Below are positions 27,490 through 39,115 of a DNA stretch of 64,000 nt, piece after piece. A program made the translations under genes and the position numbers. Numbering within the stretch: position 1 is the stretch's first letter; every line of letters begins with the position of its first letter. The notes beneath the pieces were generated by a model, which saw nothing but the letters and a program-made list of their open reading frames with translations, did not search any database and had not been told where the DNA came from. Location: the NCBI RefSeq assembly GCF_046630445.1, contig NC_092341.1, forward strand, positions 6,264,001-6,328,000, given 5' to 3'. Source of the DNA: Rutidosis leptorrhynchoides (taxonomy: Eukaryota > Streptophyta > Magnoliopsida > Asterales > Asteraceae).

Positions 27490-27988
27490 GTAAGCTTAGC
27501 TATAAGTTTACTTGTGAGCTATCTTTTTAAAGGGATCTAGAAGGTAGTTGTAATTTCACTAGGTTAGAGCATTAGGATCTTGTGGTAAGAGCTTTTGGTG
27601 ATTGTGAATTCTTCAAAGGGACGTAAGGGTTCATAAGTAGCGGCTTATCGAGGAGCTAGTGTTGTATCCAGACACTCCACCGGGTTTGGGGTATCATAGT
27701 GAAGAAAACTCTCAATTCGTAGAATTGGGGAGTGGATTAAGGTGGATTAGTTAACATCCACCCGAACCACTATAAATCCTTGTGTTTGTGCATTTTACTT
27801 TATTTCATATATAGTCTAACAAACACAAGCATACTATTTGGTTAAAACTAGTTCCTTGGACTTGAAAACAATATCATTGTTGAACACAATATCCACGGTC
27901 GCATCTACGGTTGATCGTAGGATATCCTAAACCGAAAAAGTTTTAACAAATCGATTTTTGGAACTATTCACCCCCCTCTAGTTCCTAC
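27490..27988 (+). mobile_element. LTR fragment, probably Ty1/Copia
   Basis: About 500 bp lying between two unrelated LTRs. It ends ..cacccccctctagttcctaca, a terminus I associate with plant Copia LTRs read left to right (recall). No coding sequence. It seems to have inserted into the LTR fragment to its right and then been invaded by the LTR to its left. Confidence 0.4.
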
Positions 27989-30350
27989 AGTATTAAACAC
28001 CCATTGAATGCTAGCGCGACTAGCCCGAGTGGGGATGTCAAACCCTATGGATCCATATCTAAGATCCGCGTTCACGGTTAGGAAACCAATGATTAAACGT
28101 TACCGAGCTAAGGGGAATCTTTGTGCCATTATGTTACCCACACATATATAAAGTTTAAGTACTCGTGTCTGGTATGTAAAACGTAAAAAGTGCATGTATT
28201 CTCAGTCCCAAAAATAGTTAAAGTAAAAAGGGATGCTATAACTCACAATGAATAAGCAGTAATAGTTGATATGAAACTTATGCAGGTAGTAACTTGGTCC
28301 GAAAGGTCGTCAACCTAAGTTAAAGGTCACTAGGTCAGTATGTTGTCCCCATAAGTTTAAAAGTGCATAAATTAAGTTTAAGTTTCATCATCATCATCAA
28401 AGCTAAAGTAAGTTTAACAAGAATAGAGATCGAAACAAAAGGCTGAGTTTGGACAGCTGTTACGACCTCTATAAAAATCAAAAAGACGCGTAGTCAGTGG
28501 CCATGGCTCCGTATGTGAGTCCTCTAACCACTGACCAATTTTCAGAATCTAACACATCTTTGTTTCACAGTGGCGACGGTTTAAGTGCGAGTAGGTCAGA
28601 ATTTTCAGCACGTCGTTACAAAGGCGTAGTGACTTTCGGAAGGCTATAAATCCTAAACCGTATATCGTATTTAGGCGAGGCCTAAACGAAAAGTCATCTA
28701 CTCGAAACGAAATATCTAAAAATCAATTTTCCAGAAGTTCAGGAGTCGATCAGACCCCGAAAAACAGTAAGCAAGTGCTCCGGTGGGTTTCTTGGTGCTT
28801 GATGCTCATCACGGTTCTCATCCTTGATGCTTGTAGCTTCAAGTGTACAACTCATTGATGTGTTAGCATCACTTTGACCAAGATTCAACCATCAACACAC
28901 AATATGTTAAGACCAAGTAAGAATACAACTCACTTAAGAGTTTTAGAAGGATGATGAACCAAGGTTACATCATATTCTTAGTCTTAACACAAATACAAGT
29001 TATATTTACAACTAAAGCTACAAACTTTCCTTCAATCAAACAAGTATGAACACAAACTTGATCAAATAAAGTAATGGAATCCTAAGCTAGAGAGCTTGGA
29101 TCCTTTTCACACAAGTTATGAGATTACAAAGCTAGAAAGCTTGAATCTTTGGTGTTCTTGAAGATCTTGAAACATAAAGTTTAGATCTTCAAGTTACATG
29201 AAGATCATAAACACAAGTTTTGATCTTTATAACAAAATAATGAGATCATAAGTTAGAAAACTTAGATCCAACAAAAGAAATGAAGATTCAAAGCTAGAAA
29301 GCTTGAATCTTGATTGTTCTTGGAGATCCTTGAAGCATGAAGCTAGATCTTCAAGTTACATGAAGACCACAAACACAAGTTTGGATCTTTACAACAAAAT
29401 ACAAAGATTATAAGCTAAAAGATTTAGATCTAATAAAATAAGTGAAGATTCAAAGCTAGAAAGCTTGAATCTTTCATGTTCTTGAAGGATTCAAATCTAA
29501 ATTTGAATCTACAAGATATAACAAGATCTAAAAGCTAAAGAGCTTGATCTTCCAATGATGATGATGTCATGACCAAGAAAGGAAGAAGAAGAAGAAGAAA
29601 ATCAAGAAACTTACAAGTTTTAGAGTGAGAAAGACTAGAGAGAAAATAAGAGAACAAGTGTGTGAAAAATGAGAATGAAATCAAGTGTGAAATGTGAGGA
29701 AATGGCTCGATATTTATAGGGGTGGGGAGGCCCTTTGGCCGTCGACTTTGGGGGGACAAAAGGGGGGACAAGTTTCTTTTTGATTAGTGGTGGTCTAAAG
29801 GTGGTGATTATTGTTAGGATCACATGCAACATTAAGGATAATGGTAAGCAAAAATGCTAGTATGTTGGCTCTTATAAATGGGCATTTGTCTTACATATAA
29901 TTGGGTCATAATCCACTAATAATTAGGCTAATTAAATAGTCCACTAGCTAGAGTTGGGTGGGCTAAAGTCAAACAAGGTAGAAAGTCCAACAAGACTAAC
30001 TAGTATGTTCTAGTAAATTACTAAGCGTAATTAAGCATCCAAAAAGCCCAAGTAATTGTTATTATAAAATAACAATTAGTATTTCGTAGTCATAATATTC
30101 CGATTATGACCAAAGTTAAACGTGTACCGACAAACATAGCTCGTTCTAAACGTTAAGTGACACTAACCGTCGTAAAGGCTTCCGGGGATCAAGTTAAGTA
30201 ACCTACGTACTTAATGACACGTTTTAACATATATGAAAGTAATCCACATGTAGTAAGATCCCAGAGTATAATATAGCTCAGTACGCACAAATACGCAGTT
30301 TCGTGAAAGCACAAAGCACAAAAGCAAGTCGAAAAAGTCGGGTCGTTACA
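27989..30350 (-). mobile_element. Ty3-type LTR fragment, same family as 34433-37338
   Basis: Matches the solo LTR at 34433-37338 from 'attaaacaccc..aatgctagcgcgactagcccgag' through to ..aaaaagtcgggtcgttaca at 30350. Its left part is cut away at 27988. It interrupts a LINE reverse-transcriptase fragment directly after the codons for GVRQ. It contains a run of degenerate internal repeats (29085-29560) and reads on the minus strand if it is oriented like the related LTRs. Confidence 0.7.
29085..29560. repeat. Degenerate internal repeats with near-palindromic units
   Basis: About seven variants of 'aagctagaaagcttgaatctt' spaced 60-90 bp apart, alternating with 'ttcttgaagatcttgaa' motifs. The homologous stretch in the sister LTR is 36070-36540. 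The units have inverted symmetry (aagattcaagcttt / aaagcttgaatctt). Confidence 0.7.
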
Positions 30351-30540
30351 TTGCCTAACCCCACATTTAGGAAAAAATTGATCCGTGGGGGATCCGTTTA
30401 CAAGAACCGAGATAGAGGTTGAGTTTAGACACGACATTACCCATTTGATCCATTTATTCCCAAAGCCCATCTCATAATTGAAGTTAGAAAATTCCAATCA
30501 ATACAATCAAAGGCTTTTTCAAAGTCAACTTTGAAATAAA
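30351..30540 (-). pseudogene. LINE reverse-transcriptase fragment
   Basis: The minus-strand translation gives VDFEKAFDCIDWNFL in one frame and then MGFGNKWIKW..CLNSTSISVLVNGSP..FFPKCGVRQ in another. These are the first catalytic-block motif (FEKAFD) and the segment before GVRQGDPLSP of plant L1-type reverse transcriptases. One frameshift separates the two parts, and the fragment is cut after GVRQ by the LTR ending at 30350. The other LINE parts were not found nearby. Confidence 0.75.
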
Positions 30541-30819
30541 CTCAATTCATTACAACGCGTCATTCAATGATAAACTCAATTCATTACAATGTCTAAAACT
30601 ATACCACACATAATAAACTCAATCATAAAAATTATATAATACATTGAATTACGTATGCATCATCAACTTTTAGCAAACTATGTATAATAATGATACGCAT
30701 ACCAGATATCATATTCGATTCCCGTGAATAGTTAGTCCAAGCTCACATTAAACGGAAATTAACTATTGGTCAACGTCCGATTAGCTGGGAACTATAATCT
30801 AAAATAAAGAAGTTGTAGC
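30541..30819. other. Spacer without recognised features
   Basis: AT-rich. A short duplicated phrase 'aaactcaattcattacaa' occurs twice near 30537 and 30572. No coding or element ends seen. Confidence 0.5.
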
Positions 30820-30961
30820 TGTTGGGGTGCAAACCAAAGTCCCACCTCGGTCATGAGACAAAAAAAATGTATGTATATAAGTCTAAGGAAATTCATTCTA
30901 TGACCAATTGGTTTTAGAATAAGGATAGACTATTGGACTTATATTGCAGGACATTGTGTTT

Positions 30962-31866
30962 TGTGACAACCCGAAAATTTTTGACCAAATTTAAACTTTA
31001 TCTTTAAATGATTTAATATTTTTGACACGATAAGCAAAGTCTGTAATGTTGAGTCACGAAATTTTTGGAACTATATTCATGTAATCAATTATTCTTTGAC
31101 TGTTCTCGACGATTCGCGAACAATATATATATAACTTAATGTGCATACATATATATAATTTCAAGTTATTTAGTAAACGATAGTAACATTCGTTTATTGA
31201 TTCGATTGATATGTAGATAAGTTAACTAAAGCGTTTAAGATGAACCAGTAAAACACTAATTTGCTACAGTATTTTCGAATTGCTACAGTACCCGAAAAGC
31301 TACAGTGTTTTCGAAAATCACTAGTTGCTACAGTAAAACACTATTTCAAAATAAAAAAATGTATATATGTATATGTATATACTACGAGACGATGATTTAT
31401 AGAAGCAAATAACCAAAACACTTAATTGATTAAAGCTACACTTTGAGTGACATAGTTTATCAATGATTAAGTTTAATTTTTGATAAAGGTACACGTCGCG
31501 TAACGAAAAGTACTAGTTTTCTAAGTGTACGAAAATGCATTCGAGAAACCGGAACCGGGACATAAGTCGAGTGACAACGTACGAGTCATCGGACCAAAAA
31601 TTACTAGTCAACTATGCACGTGAATATAATATAATATATAATTAATTATATAAATTAAATAAATTATATATAATTTAATAATATGTCGACGAGCTATGAA
31701 ACAAAAACATGTGAGCTGTCATGGGCACCCATGCGATCGCATGGGATTTACCCCTTCAAGCCATGCGATCGCATGGCAGGGTTGGTGAGGCCAGGTTCTA
31801 TAAAATGATCGAATTCTGCTCCGGTCTCATTCATTTTCATATACTCCGTAATCATTTACTTATTTA

Positions 31867-31945
<79 letters not shown>

Positions 31946-33793
31946 CTTATTATTGTTATTATTATTAGTATTAGTAATTAGTATTAGTATTAGTATTATT
32001 AGGAGTGATATTATTAGTATTATACATAGAATACTACGACAAGGGTACGAGCGAGTTATTTCAAACGTATTTTTTGAGAGTAATAGAGCTAAGGAAATTA
32101 TGGGTTGTAGCTATGGAGGTTATGGGTATGGTTCAGAGGTATAGCTCGGAGGTCAACCTAGCGTTTATCATATCCGTTGCGTCTACGTACTTTCCTGCAA
32201 TATTGAATCTCAATATTGATACGTGAGCATTCATATCTTAACTTTTATATATTAATAGTGTATCCCTGACTAGTGCTCGAGTATATATGTTTATGCATGC
32301 TTGTATGCTAAATTTCGTCATTAAACAGTTTATGATGAATTACGAATTAAATACATATATTACTGATAAAAGGTTTATGATGTGCATGTTTTTGAAAGCT
32401 GGCGAAAAATCAATAACTTTTCATTTAGAAATCGCGTAATTTCGGTGAACGAATTTAAAGATATGGTCAACTGAATTATGATAAACAGTAATTGAAATTG
32501 CTTTTGAATCTGCAATTGATATTTAAACAACTTGTTTATAAGATTGATAAATTGAATTTTCAAATATTACTAATCGAGTAAGTGAATTTTTATATAAGTC
32601 ACGTCTCGTCTTGTTGAGCAATTGTCAAAACTGATTGTTTTATCATATTTTAAAGCCTTATAAAAACTATAGTTTAATTTTACAAGAATTGGGAAACTAT
32701 ATGAAATGTTAAAATGTTTCGATTGACATGATCATTCAACTATAGTATTGAGTCAAATTGACTTTTTGAAATGACTTTTGATAACTTTTGTATGTCGATC
32801 TCGAGCATTAGGATTGTGATACACTATGACCTGACCTAGCTTGATAGACATTTATTGACCAACATATGTTCTCTAGGTTGAGATCAACGGTTATTTGGTA
32901 TTTCGAGTTTTGGCCACATTTCGGTGAACGACTTTATGTGCTGCTAAGGTGAGTTTCATTTGCTCCGTTTTTAATTGCTTTTGCAATATATATTTTTGGG
33001 CTGAGAATACATGCACTTTATTTTAAACGCAATGGATACAAGTACATACTAAATTCTACACTGAGTTTGAACCGAAAATCTCTTAGCTTTGGTAACTAGT
33101 AACTGCCAGTTATAAGAACTGGTGGGCGCGAGTAGTAGTATATGGATCCATAGGGCTTGATATCCCCGTCCGAGCTAGAGCACTAGCCTTTTAACGGACG
33201 TATGCTATTTGAGAAGCGTACACGTTGGTTTGCGTGTATTATTAAGATGATTATACAAAGGGTATAAATTATATATTCGTTAAGTTTAGTTACCAGGGTG
33301 CTCAATCTTGTAGAATATTTTGATAAACGTTTCTAGATGAAACAACTGAAATCTTGTGATCCACCTTTACGTACAGATTATGCAAAACATTAAAACTATG
33401 AACTCACTAACCTTTGTGTTGACACTTGTTAGCATGTTTATTCTCAGGTTCCCTAGAAGTCTTCCGCTGTTTGCTTATATGTTAGACAAGCTATGTGCAT
33501 GGAGTCTTACATAGCATATTTTTCAAGGAAACGTTGCATTCACCAAATCATCACCATGTATCTTATTTTGACTGCATTGTCAACGGAAGTACTATTGTAA
33601 ACTATTATTTACGGTGATTGTCTTTATGTAGAAATCATCAGATGTTGAAAACCTTTGAATTAAATATTCATTTATGGTGTGCCTTTTCAAAAGAATGCAA
33701 TGTTTACAAAACGTATCATATAGAGGTCAAATACCTCGCAATGAAATCGATGAATGACGTGTTCGTCCATATGGATTTGGAGCGATCGTCACA
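30962..33793 (+). mobile_element. Solo LTR of the LARD family, plus orientation
   Basis: 2832 bp, begins tgtgacaacccgaaaattt and ends ttggagcgatcgtcaca, flanked by the exact duplication TGTTT (30957-30961 and 33794-33798). It is the reverse-orientation relative of 5359-8063 and 21595-27489. It contains a long (TTA)n tract (31867-31942), palindrome cassette 6 and a TATA box (31799-31804). Confidence 0.9.
31729..31776 (+). promoter_or_regulatory. Palindrome-pair cassette, copy 6 (spacer inverted)
   Basis: Perfect CCATGCGATCGCATGG at 31729-31744 and 31761-31776, with a TATA box 22 bp downstream (31799-31804). Relative to the TATA box the 16-bp spacer reads gatttaccccttcaag. Copies 1 and 3 read ccttgaagggcaaagc and ccttgaagcacaaatc, so the spacer here is the reverse complement form. 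Confidence 0.65.
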
Positions 33794-34202
33794 TGTTTGG
33801 GCTATACGATCCTTACAACTGGTAGCAGAGCTAGGCTATAGCCCGATGTGGTGAACGGCGCAATGGTCGCACCCCTAAGCGCACGCAGCGACGTGGCGCA
33901 ACCTGGAAATAATGAGTTGATCCTGGTGCCTTGTATCGAAATCTCCGTATCCTCCATCCAGGTTGAGAGTTCCGAGTCAGCGACGGTAAAGGTTGGATCT
34001 GGACTATCGTTGGAGGGAGGCCTAAGATTGGGTGACTTAGGTTTGAGGAGTGATTTTTTGGGGTGAAAACGAGAGTCCCAAATCGGTCATGTAACAAAAC
34101 AAATGTATGATCCTTATATAAGGGAAAGTCATTCTATCACTAATTGATTTTAGAATAAGGATGGACTCTTGGACTTATATTGCAGGACAATGTGTTTGGG
34201 CT

Positions 34203-34312
34203 ATACAATCCTTACAGTAGCAAGAGTAAAAATACTAAGTATATCATTGTCGGCACGATCCTTACAGTAGCAAGAGTAAAGATACTAAGTATATCATTAC
34301 CGGCATACGGAT
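34203..34312. repeat. Short direct duplication
   Basis: The block 'atccttacagtagcaagagtaaa..atactaagtatatcatt' occurs twice in a row with few differences, spanning the TRIM's right end. This suggests local duplication after the TRIM inserted. Confidence 0.7.
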
Positions 34313-34432
34313 CCTCGTCAGTATGACCAAATACGGCAGTAGTCAGTGACGTGCTCACGTCTCACTGAAGACAGCAGTGTTCACACGTAAGCCCAATACA
34401 AAGAAATGACGTCATACAAGCCCTACCAATGG
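34217..34432. other. Possible LTR remnant, left part
   Basis: Together with 37344-37840 this forms the target into which the solo LTR at 34433-37338 inserted. No coding capacity. The right part recalls Tat/Ogre-type LTR ends, but that is only an impression. Confidence 0.3.
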
Positions 34433-37338
34433 TGTGACGCCCCGCACAAAACCATCGTGTACGGATCATCAACAACAAGATCATCACAAGGTCAAACACT
34501 ATATGCTGTTTGAAAACCGATTTGCATTCATTAAAAAGATAACGTTTTACAAAGATAACATGTCATAAGACTTATTACAAACCATTGTTCCAAAATAACA
34601 TGAGTTTACGAATGCAAAACATAGGTTTCATAATTTGAGACATCTCTAGTAATGCAGCGGATAACTAGTACAGTAGGTCCATAACAGCAATTCAATAACA
34701 GCATGAGAGCAAGTGTAACAACGGAAGCAATAAACCTCTAGGCACCAGAGAAATACACCCTTAAAAAGTCAACACGAATGTTGGTGAGCTATAGTTTAAG
34801 TTGTAATAGTAATGTAAGATAGGCCACGATATTTCAGTGCTGCAAACAGTGTATCAAAACAGTATGAAAATTATATGTATAACCGTGGGCACCCGGTAAC
34901 TAGACTTAACGTTTATAACCCCCTGAAAGTACACTTGGCGAGTGCGTATGTTCACGAAGTATTAAACACCCGTTAAATGCTAGCGCGACTAGCCCGAGTG
35001 GGGATGTCAAACCCTATGGATCCATATTTAAGATTCGCGTTCACCGGTTCAAAAACCAATGACTAAACGTTACCGTGCTAAGGGGAATGTTTATGCCGTT
35101 GTATAACCCACACACATATAAAGTTTAAGTACTCGTGCCTAGTATGTAAAACGTAAAAAGCGCATGTATTCTCAGTCCCAAAATAGTTAAAGTAAAAAGG
35201 GATGTTATAATTCACAGTGATAAAAGCGGTAAAGTCGGTAATGAAAGTACGCAAGTAGTAAGTCGGTCCGAAAGGTCGTCAACCTAAATCAAAGGTTACT
35301 AGGTTAGTAGGTTGTTTTTATAAATTCTAATAGTGCATAAAATAAGTTTAAGTGTCATCATCATCATCATCATTATCATTCATAAAAGTTAAGTAAGTTC
35401 GACGAGAATAGAGATCGAAACAATAGGCTGACTTCGGTCAGCTGCTACGGCCTCTACGTAAATTGAAAAGACACATAGTCAGTGGCTATGGGTCCGTATA
35501 TGAGTTCCCTAACCTCTGACCAATTTTCAGAACCTAACTCGTCTTCGTTTGACCGTGGCGACGGTTTAAGTGCGAGTAGGTCAGAAATTTCAGCACAACG
35601 TTAATAGGGTGTAGTGACTATCGGAGGGCCATAAATCCTAAACCGTAACTCGGATTAAGACGAGGCCTACACCGAAAATCATCTAATCGAACCGAACTAA
35701 CTGAAAATCAACTTTCCAGTAGCCCAGGTGGTCTGATCAGATACGAAAATCAGTGGACAAGTGCTCCGGTGGGGTTCTTGGTGCTTGATGCTCATCACGG
35801 TTCTCATCCTTGATGCTTGTAGCTTCAAGTGTACAACTCGTTGATAGTTTAGCATCACTTTTGACCAAGATTCACCATCAATACACAATATGTTAAGACC
35901 AAGTAAGAACACAACTCATTCATGAGTCTTAGATGGATGATGAACCAAGGTTACATCATATCCTTAGTCTTAACATAATTTCAATTCACAATAACAACTA
36001 AAGCTACAAACTTTACATCAATTCAACAAGTATAAGCACAATCCAAGTCAAAAGAGGTGATGGAACCCTAAGCTAGAGAGCTTGGATCCCTTTCACACAA
36101 TTTATAAGGTCACAAAGCTAGAAAGCTTGAACCTTTAAGTGTTCTTGAAGATCTTGAAGCATAAAGCTTGGATCTTGAAGATACATGAAGATTACAAACA
36201 AAAGTTTGAATCTTTTTCACAAAACAACATGATCAAAGCAAAAAGAACTTGGTTCTAACAAAAAGATATGAAGATTCAAGCTAGAAAACTTGCATCTTAA
36301 TTGTTCTTGAAGATCTTGATGCATAAAGCTTGGATCTTGAAGATGCATGAAGATTACAAACAAAAGTTTGAATCTTTATCATAAAATAACAAGATTAAAG
36401 TAAAAGAAAGATGAATCTACAAAGTTGGTGAAGATTCAAAGCTAGAAAGCTTGAATCTTCAATGTTCTTGAAGGATTCATGCTTGAATCAACAAGATATA
36501 AGCAAGATCAAAGCTACAAGGAACTTGATCTCTTTAAGAATGATGATGAAGGTCACGAAAATGATTAAGAAAAGAGGAAGAAAAAGAAAACTTATAAGTA
36601 AGGAAAGAAAGAAAGAACAAGTGTGTGAAAAACCAAAATGATCAAGTGTAAAATGGGAGGTAAATGGCTAGTATTTATAGGCAAATGAAATGACAAGGAT
36701 TGATGACATAGACAAGGCCTTGGTGGCCGTGGGTTTTGGGTAGGGGGGAGGGAGACACCACTTTGCTTTTTGGATAATGGTTGACTAAAGTGTGTCCTTA
36801 TGCCAGAATTCCATGTGACAAAGTTGATAATCCTTATCCATTATGCTAGTATGACTCACTAATTACTTATTTATTTATTTATTTATTATTATGGGCTACT
36901 AGTAATAATACTTGGGCTAATTAATTGGGTCACTAGCTAGAGTAGGGTGGGCTTGAGCCCAACAAGGTAGAAAGTCCAACAAGACTAACTATTGGGCTTT
37001 AGCAATTAAATAAATAAAATTAAGCATCCAAGGGCCCAATTAATTATTATTATAAAATAATAATTAATATTTCGCTGCCCAAATATTCCGGTTCCGACAA
37101 AAGTCAAACGTGCGCGCAGTCCGCGGTTTATCCGTAACGGCAAGTAACACTAACGGTTATAAAGCATCCAATGGACAAGTTAAGCATCCTACGTACTCTA
37201 AGGCACGTTTTAACATATAATTGGAAGTAAACCACGTATATCAAGTTTCCAGAGTATAAAGTAACACAGTACGCACAGATACGCAGTTTCGCTAAAATAC
37301 AAGGCACAAAAGCAAGTCAAAAAAGTCGGGTCGTTACA
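34433..37338 (-). mobile_element. Solo LTR, 2.9 kb, Ty3-type
   Basis: Begins tgtgacgccccgcac and ends gtcgggtcgttaca, flanked by the exact duplication AATGG (34428-34432 and 37339-37343). No internal primer site or coding region. It is the sister of the fragment at 27989-30350 and carries the same degenerate repeats at 36070-36540. Orientation inferred as for the related LTRs. Confidence 0.85.
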
Positions 37339-37343
37339 AATGG

Positions 37344-37840
37344 TAGTGCGCACACGTGTCAACATCATGCCACATAAACTCAATGAATAAGACCTAAAAG
37401 GCTTAGGCCCAATTACCAATGCAGGTCAACCCAATAAGGAACGACACGTCAACATGGTCATAAATATACTACTGTCAATCTCAGTAAAGATACTCTGAGT
37501 CTGAGACACATGATAAGTCACATTTAAGAGAGCTAACACTTTCTCTCTCTAGACAAACACTCACTAGTCAACTCACTAAACTCACTCACTCGGTCCCTAC
37601 CGGAGTCGAATACATCCGGCTTGGTTGTGTGCCACCCCTTTGAAATTCTCAACTCTAACTAGGTTATTCACGGTATCCGGACCGGAGAACGGACATCTAA
37701 TCCCCAACTACTCAACCAACACTTGCCCTCAAGAATATGACTGGAAAGCGGATCACAGTCGGGTCACGAAAATACGCTTGATCATATAACAAGGGTATTG
37801 TCGATGCGCTTCGCTGCCGAAAATAATTGCTGATTACACA
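37344..37840 (+). other. Possible LTR remnant, right part
   Basis: Non-coding stretch with 'ctctctctctagacaaacactcac' and 'tattcacggtatccggaccggag', recalling leader/LTR ends of large Ty3 (Tat-type) elements. No terminal dinucleotides or primer site could be fixed. Confidence 0.3.
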
Positions 37841-37867
37841 TGCATAAACTGTGTTAAAATTACATAA

Positions 37868-38040
37868 GATTGTATATGACAATGGATTGGATATTGATTA
37901 GATATTGACTGGGTGATTGAAAATTCATATTCATTAATGTTTGTTCATCTATATCCATATCAATATCCATTTAATTTAATTTCATTTTCTATATCTATAT
38001 TCAAGAGATTAAACGGGTTACCAGGCATCCTTTGGATTAA
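37868..38040. repeat. AT-rich fragment related to the elements at 47.7-51 kb
   Basis: Contains 'gttcatctatatccatatcaatatccatttaattt', the same word pattern as the hAT-like elements at 47725-48419 and 48713-50953. Ends not resolved. Confidence 0.35.
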
Positions 38041-38119
38041 GATGTTGCGTCGTACGGCATTTAAATTTGACATGCATAGGGTCAGGATCAAACGACGACG
38101 ATTAACCTACTTAATTCAA

Positions 38120-38246
38120 TGCCAATGGGGCTTTGCCTCATTGGTCACCATGTTAACATGGTGTTCGAGGAGACCAAGGGTTCGAGTCTCGGGGGGGAGG
38201 GGGGGGGGATTTTCGTGAATTAACTCTAACCACTAACATTGCCTTT

Positions 38247-38292
<46 letters not shown>
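38120..38292 (+). mobile_element. tRNA-derived SINE
   Basis: Starts tgccaatggggctttgcctc, carries a pol III B-box-like ggttcgagtctc near 38180, and ends ..ttgcctttc plus a long A tail. A perfect 16-bp target duplication AACCTACTTAATTCAA flanks it (38104-38119 and 38293-38308). A G-rich stretch near 38190-38207 is unusual. Confidence 0.85.
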
Positions 38293-38297
<5 letters not shown>

Positions 38298-38308
38298 ACT
38301 TAATTCAA

Positions 38309-39030
38309 CTCTATTGTTCATCAACTTGCTAAATAACTTCAATCCGTCCATGTGGAACATCTTTTGGTGAAACGTGAACTTTAAAGGAGTGTAATATATA
38401 ACTTTTAGGGACTTTTATATTATTTTCTTATTAATGAAAATTTTATTTTATATAATTCTAAATGTTATTGTTCTAGTTTTATCAAATTTATTTACTTTTT
38501 TAAATATTACGGAGTATTTAATACGGAGCATTAATATTGAGCATGGGAGAGTGGCTAATGACCTCTTAGCTCTTTCTTCTTCTTTTTTTCCCGAAATAAT
38601 GAAACTTCTATAAAATCGAAAATGTTTTTAAAAAAGAAACGTCTTGAACAAAAGATAAAGAGATGCACCTTAACTCTTGAAAAAGTGTTCCACGTTAAAC
38701 TGAACAGTGACATCACTCGTCCAGTTTTCTTACTTCCTACTTTCAGCTAAATTATAAAAGGAAAAACACTTCTCCACTTCTCATGAAACAACTAAGAAAA
38801 TCATTGAAACTAACCAACAATTTTGATAAACTCGATGACTAATCTTTTTTGATATTCACATAAAAACATTCTCTTTTGTGATTAAATGTAGCATTTAGCC
38901 GGTCTTTATCATATAGAAAAGCGTTAGGACATTACTTTTTATTTATATAGGGAAAAGGTGAATTTTTTTTTTTCACTTATATCATTAAATTATATATAAA
39001 TACAACATTAAATATATAAATAAATAGAGA

Positions 39031-39094
<64 letters not shown>

Positions 39095-39106
39095 TTGTTT
39101 ATAAAG
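38309..39106. other. Intergenic DNA
   Basis: AT-rich with no coding signal. Holds an (AAT)n microsatellite at about 39032-39093 and two TACTCCGTA-type motifs near 38510. Confidence 0.6.
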
Positions 39107-39115
39107 AATATTTTA

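Larger units (their letters stand above)
30820..34216 (+). mobile_element. TRIM element, split by a solo LTR
   Basis: Small terminal-repeat retrotransposon in miniature. The left LTR starts tgttggggtgcaaacc (30820) and ends ..atccttaca (33817), interrupted by the solo LTR at 30962-33793. The primer site tggtagcagagc follows (33820-33831, one base from the iMet consensus), then an interior of about 220 bp without coding potential. The right LTR is 34056-34216. The 5-bp duplication GTAGC flanks the whole (30815-30819 and 34217-34221). The 'agtccca..tcggtcatg' start is characteristic of plant TRIMs. The LTRs are clearly diverged, so the element is fairly old. Confidence 0.85.

Noticed and set aside
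30189-30350. C-terminal half of the frame that begins in the LINE fragment
   Set aside because: After GVRQ the frame runs by chance into the LTR; only the part from 30351 rightward is LINE.
38120-38292. Functional tRNA gene
   Set aside because: B-box present, but there is no cloverleaf; the A tail and 16-bp duplication identify a SINE.
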